64,000 bases of DNA, taken from Aspidiotus rigidus. Lineage: Eukaryota > Arthropoda > Insecta > Hemiptera > Diaspididae. Shown in pieces: positions 55,690 to 64,000 of this stretch (position 1 is the first letter of the stretch; every line of letters begins with the position of its first letter). Location: positions 186,001 through 250,000 of the forward strand of contig JAVHKY010000005.1 in assembly GCA_035079385.1 (NCBI GenBank), given 5' to 3'. The notes under the pieces are model-generated. The model had not been told where the DNA came from. It saw nothing but the letters and a program-made list of their open reading frames with translations, and did not search any database. A program made the position numbers and the translations under genes.

Positions 55690-56092
55690 TTCATGAAAAA
55701 ATGTTTTCTTCTTGAAAAAATTGTTCATCTCTAGAGAAAACATGTTATTTTTTTGTGAAAAATATGTTTGTTCAAATTATACAGTAAAATTACTATTAAA
55801 TATAGGTTCAGTGGTCGTGGTCTGCAAAATGAAAAAATGATTGCTTCACAGAATTTCACGACAAACCGTTTTTTAATCAGAAAACATTTGAAAAACATGA
55901 CTGTTTGTTACAGTTTGGAAGCAAATAAATTTTTGCCCAATCAAGATTCAAAGTATCCATTACAGGGGTAAAATACTAACATTTTCACAAGAAAAACAAA
56001 AAACATGGTTTTCCCTCAAAAATTTTTGTTTTGTTTTGTTTGTTTTTTTTTGTGAAAACATCTTTACTATAGTTTGGTAGCAAAGATTTGCC
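55690..56092 (-). repeat. ~150-bp satellite, left part of an array split by a LINE
   Basis: Inverted relative to 12,700-14,720. Blocks CTGTTTGTTACAGTTTGG, AGATTCAAAGTATCCATTAC, AACAAAAAACATGGTTTT and TATAGTTTGGTAGCAAAGAT give about three units. The last ends with AAGATTTGCC, where the LINE begins. Confidence 0.8.
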
Positions 56093-59000
56093 TCTCCACC
56101 CCACAACTACACTCACATCCTATCACCTTCTGCTCAGTATACATCCCCCCTTCACACAACACAAACTTTTTTGATATAGCCGACCTCATCCAATCCCTCC
56201 CTCCCCCTTATGTAATTGGGGGGGGGGACTTCAACGCTCACAGTTTCACCTGGGGTCTTATCTCCAGTACATTTCGTACAAATTCACGCGGCAACATATT
56301 AGACAACCCACTCACCTCTAACAACAATCTAACTCTTCTCAACATTCCCGGGATCCCTACTCACCTTAACTGTACTTCTGGCTCCCTTTCAGCAATTGAC
56401 CTCTGCTTCTCATCCTCATCCCTCTCACCCAAACTCACATGGTCTACCCACCCCGATTTATGCGACAGCGACCACTTCCCAATTCTAATTCAATCACAAT
56501 CTCTATCCAATGAAAATTTCTCAACTCCCTCTCGCTGGCTTATTAACAAAGCAAACTGGGATCTCTTTTACGACCTTACTTCAAATACCTCCTCCCTCCC
56601 AGACCCCTCCAACTGTTCCACAGGCCTACAAACTTTCACAAAATTCATTACCGACTCCGCAGAATCTTCCATACCGCGCTCTTCAGGAAAAAAGAAACCA
56701 AATCAAGTTCCATGGTGGTCAAATGAGATCCAACTAGCCATTAAAAACCGCAAAAAAGCCCTCCGCACGTACAACTCCACTCGCACCCAATCCGACTTGA
56801 TCCTATACAAAAAAGCCCGCGCGAAAGCAAGAGTCCTGGTCCGTTCCGGTAAGAAACAGTCCTGGAGTACATTTGTAGCGGGGTTGAACCATCTTGTGTC
56901 TATCTCCACCATGTGGAGAGATATTAAAAAACTTACAGGTAATGGTTCTTTTCGTTCTATTAGTCAACTAAAAACAGATCACTCAATAACCTCAGACCCC
57001 CTACTCATCTCCGAAATCCTAGCTAAACATTATACCTCAGTATCCTCCAACGCTAACTACGACCTCGACTTTTTAGAATACAAACTCCAACAAGAAAAAT
57101 TTGATATATCTTTTGATCCTCCTTCAAATGAACCTCTTCCATACAACCTCCCCATCTCCGAAAACGAATTATCAAATACTATAAATAAAAATCTGAGAAA
57201 CGCCTCCCCCGGACTTGACAACATTCACGCGGCCATGATAAAGAATCTCCATCCAAACTCGCTCACTTATCTTCTTTCTTTATTCAACTCTATTTTTTCA
57301 CAAAACACCTATCCTATCTTCTGGAAAACAGTCATCATTCTCCCCATATTGAAATCTGGCTCGGACCCTCTCCTCCCTGCCTCATATCGCCCCATAGCCC
57401 TTTCTAGCGTTCTTGGCAAATTATTTCAAAAAATTCTGAACAAAAGACTCTTGTGATATCTAGAATCTAATAACATCCTCTCTCCCTTCCAATATGGCTT
57501 CAGAAAAGGACGGAACACTATACAACCCCTTTATGATCTCCAATCTCAAATCAACGATGTCACCAATAACAAATCCTCCCGATACTCTATCTTCTTTGTT
57601 CTCCAAAAGGCCTTTCCCCGGGTATGGAGACACCTCATCTCTACCGAACTTTACGAAATTGGTCTCCGAGGCCACCTCCCTAACATCCTACAAACTTTTC
57701 TCAACGACAGAACCCTTCTAGTAAGAATCAATAACATAACCTCCCCTCCCCTTTCGGTCCAAAATGGAGTCCCTCAAAGAGAAGTCTTCAGTGTCTTACT
57801 TTTTCTAATAGCAATAAATGATATCACCAAATGTGTAAACCCCACCCCCCTCACCCAGCGTCTTTTCGCTGATGACTATAACATCACTATCCGTTCAGCA
57901 AATCCGCAAAGAGCCCACAGACTCCTACAGGATACCCTTAACTCAATCACTACATGGACATCAAAAAGAGGATTCAGATTTTCTTCCTCGAAAACCTACT
58001 CAGTTATTTTCAAAAAAAGGAATCCTATCCCCTTTTTACCTCCTCTAATTCTACAAAACTTCCAAATCCCATCTCGTAACTACGGCAAACTTCTCGGCTT
58101 ACATTTTGACCAAAAACTTACCTGGGCCCCCCACTTTAAAACCCTCAAAGCCAAATGCACACGCGCTCTAAACATAATAAAATACATATCTCATCCATCT
58201 AAAGGCTGCAACAGAAAGTTACTCCTTCTTCTATACAAAAGTCTTATTCGCTCAAAATTAGATTATGGTTCCCCGATCTACAACACAGCGAATAAAACCG
58301 TCCTTGCCTTACTCGACCCCATCCAGACATCTTCTCTCAGGATTGCCCTGGGAGCTTATCGCACCAGCCCCAAACTTAGCCTATGTGCAGAAGCCCCAGA
58401 TCCTCCCCTTCACTTTCGAAGGCTCATCCTAGCCTCCAACTTTTTATCCTCTGTAGCACAATTCCCACAACTTCCAATCTTTAACCGAATCTTTCACCAC
58501 AATCACAACCAATCCTCCACCAAACATATTCGCCTTCAATTCAATCACCTGATCAACAAACCGTTCATAGGACATCCCCTAGAACCCATATACACTACCT
58601 TCCCCCCTTGGACCTTCCCTCAACCTAAAATACGCCTAGATCTCACAGAAATCCCAAAATCTGACAAACCTGGTTTTACCCAACATATCAACAAACTAAT
58701 TCAAGAATACCCTGACCATTCACTTTGCCTCACCGATGGGTCGAAAACATCTACTAAAGCAGCTTACGCATACTCCATCGACGGGGAAATATCTTCTCAT
58801 CGCATCCGAAATATAGCCTCTATTTTTACAGCCGAACTGATGGCCATTTTTTCCTGCTTTTCCCACCTCTCTCAACTACCCCCAAACGGTAAATTCATTA
58901 TTCTCACTGACTCACTTTCTTCACTCCACTCCCTTACAGACGCATACAACTCTAACCCTATAATCCAACGCATCTTTCTCACACTACACACTTTGGAAAC

Positions 59001-59541
59001 AATCAACACTCAAATTATCTTCATATGGATCCCTGGACACACCAATTTCCCCGACCACGACGCAGTTGATCAAGCTGCTAAACAAGCTACCTCCCTCAGT
59101 CAAATAACTGATAATTCACCCCTACCAACCCTAGATTACAAAAATTAATATCGTTCTCTCATCACACAATTATGGAACACTCTTTGGGAAAATCAAACAA
59201 ATAATAAACTTCTCAGTATCAAAAAAACCCCGGTTCCTTGGGTATCCTCCATTCAAAACACAAGAAGAGAAGAAATAATTCTTCTCTCGTCTCAGAATTG
59301 GTCACACAAAAATTACTCACACCCACCTCATCAGTCCCTACATCCTAACCCCTCCCTCATGTCCCCACTGTCAAAAAGACAAATTAATAGTGGAACACTT
59401 TTTTTCATGCCCCAGACTTTTACCCCTTCGCTCTTCTTCGGATACCCCCTCTTCACTCACCCAAGCACTCAAAAACAACCAGGACATCATTTCGAATACC
59501 CTACATTACCTAAGACAAACTGACTTTTACACTCACATCTG
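56093..59541 (+). pseudogene. LINE ORF2: APE endonuclease, RT, RNase H, zinc knuckle; inactivated
   Basis: Frame 1 runs from the truncated 5' end. APE: VYIPPSH, GGDFNAHSFTWG, AIDLCFSSSS, DSDHFPI. RT: SPGLDNIHAAMIKNL, SYRPIALSSVLGKLFQK, then a TGA at 57,455. The same frame continues with QYGFRKGRNT; motif A is degraded to FFVLQKAFPRV (both usual Asp lost); motif B GVPQREVFSVLLF is damaged; motif C RLFADDYNI survives. RNase H: LCLTDGSK, TAELMAIF, ILTDSLSS, WIPGHTNFPDHDAVD. A TAA lies at 59,146 and a frameshift near 59,280 precedes the HTHLI..CPHC..VEHFFSCP knuckle. It has two stops, one frameshift and a dead RT site. Confidence 0.9.
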
Positions 59542-59801
59542 AACACATACATCGACTATACCCCTACAACCTTCTACAAACACACATTGTAAACTTTTAC
59601 ACACCATTACCTGAAGCAGTTACACTCGACATTATATTCCATCCTCTTATCCTTCCTCACTTTTCCTTACTCTACCAACTTCCTTAAAACCTCCCTTTCT
59701 TATGTGCTATTTATAATATTACTTTCATAACTTTTGTAACGCCGAGCCAATAGCCCTCGTGCAGCTCTAGTGCTCGTAAAAATAAAAAAATAAAAAAAAA
59801 T
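56093..59801 (+). mobile_element. I-type LINE, 5'-truncated, inserted in the satellite (3.7 kb)
   Basis: Starts inside the endonuclease domain at 56,093 and ends with a (TAAA)-like A-rich tail at about 59,780-59,801. The 10-bp repeats AAGATTTGCC (56,083-56,092) and AAGATCTGCC (59,802-59,811) flank it with one mismatch. Removing the element restores a continuous satellite unit (AAGATTTGCCAAAYTAGGAT, as at 60,096-60,115), which confirms both boundaries. It belongs to the same family as the LINE at 23,603-28,625. Confidence 0.9.
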
Positions 59802-60350
59802 AAGATCTGCCAAATTAGGATTTAGTGATCCAATACATAAGTAAAATGTGTAAAACACATTATCATAAAAAAAAAAAAAAAAAAAACAAGTTTTTCCTTT
59901 AAAAAACATGTTTTTAGTGAAAAACATGTCTGTTACAGTTTGGTAGCAAAATTTATTTGCCAAATTAATATTCAAAGTTCCCAATACAGGAGTGAAAAAT
60001 TTTCACGAGAAAAACAAAAAACATGGTTTTTGCTCATAAAAACGTTTTTTTTTTTTTTTTCGTGTGTAAAACATCTTTGTTAAAGTTTGGTAGCAAAGAT
60101 TTGCCAAACTAGGATTCAGTGATCCAATACATAAGTAAAACACATTTTCACAAAAAAAAAAAAAAAAAAAGTTTCCTTTAAAGAATATGTTTTTTTTGTG
60201 AAAGACATGTCTGTTACAGTTTGGTAGCAAAATTTCTGCCAAATTCCGAATCAGTGATCCAAAACATGACTAAAATAATAACATTCTTACAAAAAATATA
60301 AAAAAATATATTTTTTCCTTGAAAAAACATGTTTTTTTGGTCGTTGAAGT
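59802..60350 (-). repeat. ~150-bp satellite, right part of the split array
   Basis: Resumes exactly at the LINE junction with AAGATCTGCCAAATTAGGAT. About four units are marked by CTGTTACAGTTTGGTAGCAA (59,932, 60,208) and GTTAAAGTTTGGTAGCAAAG (60,078). It decays after 60,340. Confidence 0.85.
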
Positions 60351-60742
60351 TGCATGATTAAACTGCCATCATATTTGGATTCTGGAACCCAAAAAACGGA
60401 TTTACTCGAAGTCCTGAAGTTTTGGCCGCAAAAAATTATTTCTGGACCAGTGTATCGCCAACAGCAACGGTCAAGATGAGATTGTAGGAAGGAGATGAAG
60501 AACTCCACCCTCCTTTTTCAGAATTGTTATTTGTAATTCCTTGCGTGGGAATGGGCGCTCGTATCAAGGTCAATGTGATTTTGCTGATGATTAACTGTGT
60601 TGACTTTTACTAGCCCTCAGCTTCTAATGATCGGTAGGCTGTCTATTCGTCAGAAGGGGGGGGGGGGGGGGCGAGCTGAGATGACATTCTCTTTCGATGA
60701 AAGGATGCAATCGCTAGCAGGACCTATATAGAACTAAGACAC
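60351..60742. other. No recognisable gene
   Basis: Unique sequence with a 15-base G-run at about 60,656-60,671. No domain or RNA gene recognised. Confidence 0.4.
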
Positions 60743-60879
60743 TTAAGAACAGCCATGTTGTCTAGAATTAAGTCTCCAGCTGATGGCTGCATTTGCATTC
60801 AGGTTCTGCGTTTGATATCAATCATCAAAGAACAGCCATCAGCTGAAGATGTCATTCCAGACAACGTAGCTGTTCATTA
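60743..60879. repeat. Inverted repeat (47-base arms)
   Basis: 60,743-60,789 and 60,833-60,879 are inverted copies (CAGCTGATGGCTG / CAGCCATCAGCTG, TTGTCTAGAATT / TTCCAGACAAC, AACAGC / GCTGTT) with about ten mismatches. It could be a small element or the ends of one. Confidence 0.55.
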
Positions 60880-61190
60880 TATCTCCCTTCTTTAGCGTCT
60901 TAGTTGGACAAGTTGAATGCTGCCATAGAGCGCAAACGCTAATAGCGCTGAGTGATGACATTCTGTTTTGAAAACTCTAGAAGTACCTGTAGAACAAACT
61001 GCCTGTTGCTACAGAGCGCAGACTTTCAACACTGTAGAGCGCAAACGCAAGGGGCACCGAAATTTTTTCACGTGCTATCCTTTATAAAGCTTATGACTAG
61101 AAATGTTTTCTCTTCCCTCAAATCACTCACCTAAAACCCCAATGTGTTCGTGAGTCAAAAATGAGTCCGTAGAAATAAATTAGCAATCAA
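60880..61190. other. No recognisable gene
   Basis: Contains two CATAGAGCGCAAACGC / GTAGAGCGCAAACGC phrases (60,933 and 61,034), a minor local repeat. Nothing else. Confidence 0.4.
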
Positions 61191-61271
61191 TTGAAGACCT
61201 TTCTGTCAAAAGGGCATCCGTTTCATAAGAAATACATTAAGTGGACGCCCTTTTGACAGAAAGGTTCTCAA
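61191..61271. repeat. Inverted repeat hairpin (29-base arms)
   Basis: ACCTTTCTGTCAAAAGGGC (left arm) pairs with GCCCTTTTGACAGAAAGGT (right arm), separated by a 23-base loop, with about 26 of 29 positions paired in all. Likely a small foldback repeat. Confidence 0.7.
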
Positions 61272-63164
61272 TTATGAGTTAAATTCAATCCATCTGTAGT
61301 CGAAATTAGACAGAACTTATTCGACGTTAATACAGACGTTGGTTTTGAGTTCATTTTCGATAGAAAAAATTAAGTTTTTTTGACGTCGAGTCGACGCATG
61401 GTCCATCAGGGTGTACCCAGCGTTAAATCACGACTCACGAAAACCAAGGAATAATGAGCGTATACCTAGATTTGCATCTGATGATGATAATGCACATAAA
61501 TTATGGGGAATTGATTAGGTTATACGATAAGGAAAGTTGAGTGATTCTCTTCTTTCACACTTAGTCTGATTGAAAATAAGCAATCACCACTAGTTTTTGG
61601 TCAAGTAAACTTGAATGCTAGACGCAGTTGCTCCGTTTCGATTGGCAGGAAAATCAATCGCAAGAATTTGTCGCCTCGGAATTAAAGAGATCTCCATAGG
61701 CGTAATACGTAACAATAGTATTAGGCTGAACAAATTAATCTGGCCCTTCATACACATCGTTTCCGTCCCCGGATATAACGCGCGTGTTACATCAATCAAT
61801 TAATACTACAGCTCAGGGTAAACTGATAGCGAAAAATAATTTCTCTTCACTTATCGCGCGGAACGCAGCGGGGTTACATCGTCGTTAATCACAATCGTAT
61901 GGAGTCAGAAAGAGAAGAAAAAAAAAACCGGATCGAAACGCGTGTATCATTTTGCAAGGACGGAAGTGTACAAGAAATTTCCTTACGAACGTTATAGTAA
62001 TAACCTCTCCATATTCTATTAAAATTGTAAGATAGAGGGAGGGGGGAAGGTGATGAAGAATATGTATTGTGCGCGTTACAGCAGGTACAATATTATATTA
62101 ATTTGTTGACCCCACAGCTCTGCTCAATACATCCGCCAGTGAACAAAACAACTTAATCGCATCCACACCAAATGAGACATCGTTGATATACATAACATCG
62201 CTTCGAAGCGATGAAAAGTATCAGCCAACGAGTTCGACAGTTTTTTGCATGAAATAGAGTGAGGTCTGGCTATCTTTTTCTATCAACTGACTCCTTAAAA
62301 TTGGGATCTACTTCACGCATCGCTTCAGAGACCAACCCAATTAACTGTGAAGCATTTGCATACGTTAAAGGGCGGTTTCTTGTAGAGAAAAAGTTTTATG
62401 GTAAATTCGTTGTTCAATTCGACGAGTATACTTTTGAAAACAATAACTCTTCATTGCAACACACCGCCGCTCATCGTGATCGATTTCACCTAATCACATA
62501 GTTGTCACAACAAGTTCCACTCATCGAACATGATAATATTCCACGTCGATTTGAAATTTATAGGTCCATTTTAAAAGAATGTACACGCTCAAACGTTTTG
62601 TAAATGAGAGAATGACAACGGAAAAATTCGCCGCAGCTTGCGTCGTTAATCGTCAATAATTAGGTGTCGATCGAGGAATGCAAAAATTCCGCTCCACGTT
62701 CGAAATATCTTCGGTATCCTAGGGAGACCGTAAAGTAAACTTGATTTACGCACGTCTCTAGCTTTTCGATCGAAATATTCTTCAATTTTATTAATCAATT
62801 TAGCGCATGTTTCAAAATTTCGCGCATTTATTACGTATGAGTGTGGGTGGTCGCCCCAATGTATTGTTCTCACTTATCATCAATCTAAGATAAGTCTGCG
62901 TTCCATCATTGGGTTCTTTTGAAACATTATTGTTCCACAATTCGCCTGTAAGGGCTCTGCTAGGAGCGCTACTTTCCACGCCACACTCAAAGGTGATTGT
63001 GTGTAATAGTCCCATATAAATAACGTGGAAATGATTTTTAAAAGTTCCTCACTACTTAATTGATCAATTAATTTAAAAAAAAATGCTTACGCAGCCGCGT
63101 AAGTAACACACGACTTTTCACCTGTATCTACAATCAAGTTTTTTGCTTAAACTTTAACTCTAGT
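61272..63164. other. No recognisable gene
   Basis: AT-rich. 61,310-61,400 has phrases of the GTCGACT-type repeat. Frames of 60-80 codons on both strands are without family evidence. No RNA genes recognised. Confidence 0.4.
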
Positions 63165-63236
63165 ACTCAAATTTATTCAATGAATCGTTTTCTCAATAAG
63201 ATACACACATCCTCACCATCTCTTGCCTCTCTAATA

Positions 63237-63388
63237 GAGTCGCTTTCGTTCACGCTCCGATGATGGTTGTTTAACCGAAAACGTTTAGCGGCTGTTTCTC
63301 TTGTAGTTCAATATAATTTGCTACACCTTCGGGTGTACACTCTTCTTGGTAATATGAATAACCATAAATTAGAAGAACGTATCGATTC
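63237..63388 (+). mobile_element. Short Penelope-like end fragment
   Basis: Matches the 3' non-coding end of the element at 27,925-28,080 in order: TCGCTTTCGTTCACGC-like, GATGGTTGTTTAACCGAAA, CTTCGGGTGTACACTCTTCT, then an ATG frame MNNHKLEERIDS similar to MDSRNLKERIRS at 28,047. It is more diverged than the other fragments. Comparison with the empty right copy of the surrounding duplication indicates an insertion of about 150 bases. Confidence 0.6.
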
Positions 63389-63424
63389 ATTCTTGATCAT
63401 CTCCGATTCTCAAGTATCTTTTAA

Positions 63425-63665
63425 TGTTGGTTGTTGTAGACTCACACACACACCCATCTCATCACTTATATCCTTCTTTCATGCTCTCATTGCGATTCTG
63501 ATAGCTCCCTCATTCAACATATCTTTTCCTGTCCCAAATTAGTTTCACTCCCGAACTCCTGATTTATCTCTCACAATCACATAGAAGCACTATCAGATGA
63601 CTCTCTATTTGTTGTCAACATCTTTCAATTCTTCCAACAACTAAATTTCTTTTTCCACATCTTCA
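63425..63665 (+). pseudogene. I-type LINE C-terminal fragment (zinc knuckle)
   Basis: Reads RLTHTHLITYILLSCSHCDS and SLIQHIFSCPKLVSL. These match the C-terminal knuckle of the LINEs at 23,603 and 56,093 (THTHL..SCPHC..VEHFFSCP). The RT and RNase H are absent. The same stretch is partly duplicated at 63,870-64,000. Confidence 0.65.
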
Positions 63666-64000
63666 CTTTTCAAAACCACTGAGCTCCCACTCTCTTAGTA
63701 ACTCGTCAATTTAAAAGAAATCTAAACGTAAATAAAAAAAATGAAATAATTTTTACCTCTGCCTACAAGTCATCATTTCGCTTAAGTCCTTTCTTCGTAA
63801 CTCCAACTTATTCTATAAATCGTTCTCTCAATGAGGCTTACATATATCCTCACCATCTCTCACCCCTCTACTCATAATTCATTCTTGATCATCTCCAATT
63901 CCCGAGCATCATTCTATGTTATTTCCAGCTGCTCTTCTCTTCATGCAATCATAATTTGTATTCACGCTCTCATCGCAATCTATGAGAGAATTATTTTCAA

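Larger units (their letters stand above)
63165..64000. repeat. Diverged direct duplication, ~640-base period
   Basis: 63,180-63,235 plus 63,390-63,560 resemble 63,816-64,000: ATCGTTTTCTCAATAAG / ATCGTTCTCTCAATGAG, CCTCACCATCTCT, CATTCTTGATCATCTCC, CTCTCATTGCGAT / CTCTCATCGCAAT. The left copy has an extra ~150 bases (63,237-63,388) with Penelope-like sequence, absent from the right copy. The window ends inside the right copy. Confidence 0.6.

Overview
The window is eukaryotic nuclear DNA, AT-rich, with no bacterial gene organisation. It is most likely from an insect genome. Hymenoptera would fit, but that is inference. The clues are Penelope-like and I/R1-type retroelements, TA- and hAT-type miniature elements, a probable mitochondrial cytochrome b insertion, and a heat-shock-type promoter with an arthropod-style initiator. 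I found no intact host gene, no rRNA, and no tRNA that I could support. The clearest host-like signal is a possible non-coding first exon near 29.48-29.73 kb.

Layout. 1-1.7 kb: clustered copies of a Helentron/HINE-like family (family A) with a ~45-bp internal minisatellite. 1.7-6.3 kb: two broken Penelope fragments, an interspersed repeat and a palindromic miniature element. 7.0-8.6 kb: a long palindrome whose left arm was hit by two other miniature elements, one with an 8-bp hAT-type target duplication. 8.7-9.8 kb: an inverted-repeat-bounded segment carrying a heat-shock-like promoter. 12.7-14.7 kb: a ~150-bp satellite. 17.3-19.1 kb: a GTCGACT-type repeat and a diverged Penelope relic. 19.07-21.34 kb: a TA-flanked terminal-inverted-repeat element containing the relic of a cysteine-rich protein gene, abutting a cytochrome b-like NUMT. 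21.7-22.6 kb: a second long-TIR element. 23.0-28.6 kb: a HINE-like element, then an I-type LINE (minus strand) split by a young Penelope-like element flanked by a 13-bp target duplication. 33.0-35.0 kb: twelve ~162-bp tandem units, each with a CRE palindrome. 35.0-36.9 kb: more family A debris and a second HINE-like copy. 40.6-42.5 kb: a jockey/CR1-type LINE inside a minisatellite. 43.9-48.8 kb: repeats, a decayed R1-like RT and a second TA element made mostly of alternating ~163/142-bp units. 52.1-53.3 kb: another R1-like RT relic split by a small palindromic element. 55.7-60.35 kb: the 150-bp satellite split by a 3.7-kb I-type LINE. 63.2-64 kb: a Penelope end fragment and a LINE 3' end inside a diverged duplication.

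How it fits together. The window is mainly a record of nested transposition. Penelope-like elements supply an RT plus GIY-YIG endonuclease, and the LINEs supply APE, RT and RNase H domains. The non-autonomous HINE-like, TA and hAT elements have only ends that an enzyme elsewhere could recognise. Every autonomous-type reading frame seen here has at least one stop, frameshift, truncation or lost catalytic residue, so none looks mobile by itself. The youngest event appears to be the Penelope insertion at 24,665-28,080, whose two ~1-kb inverted arms are almost identical.
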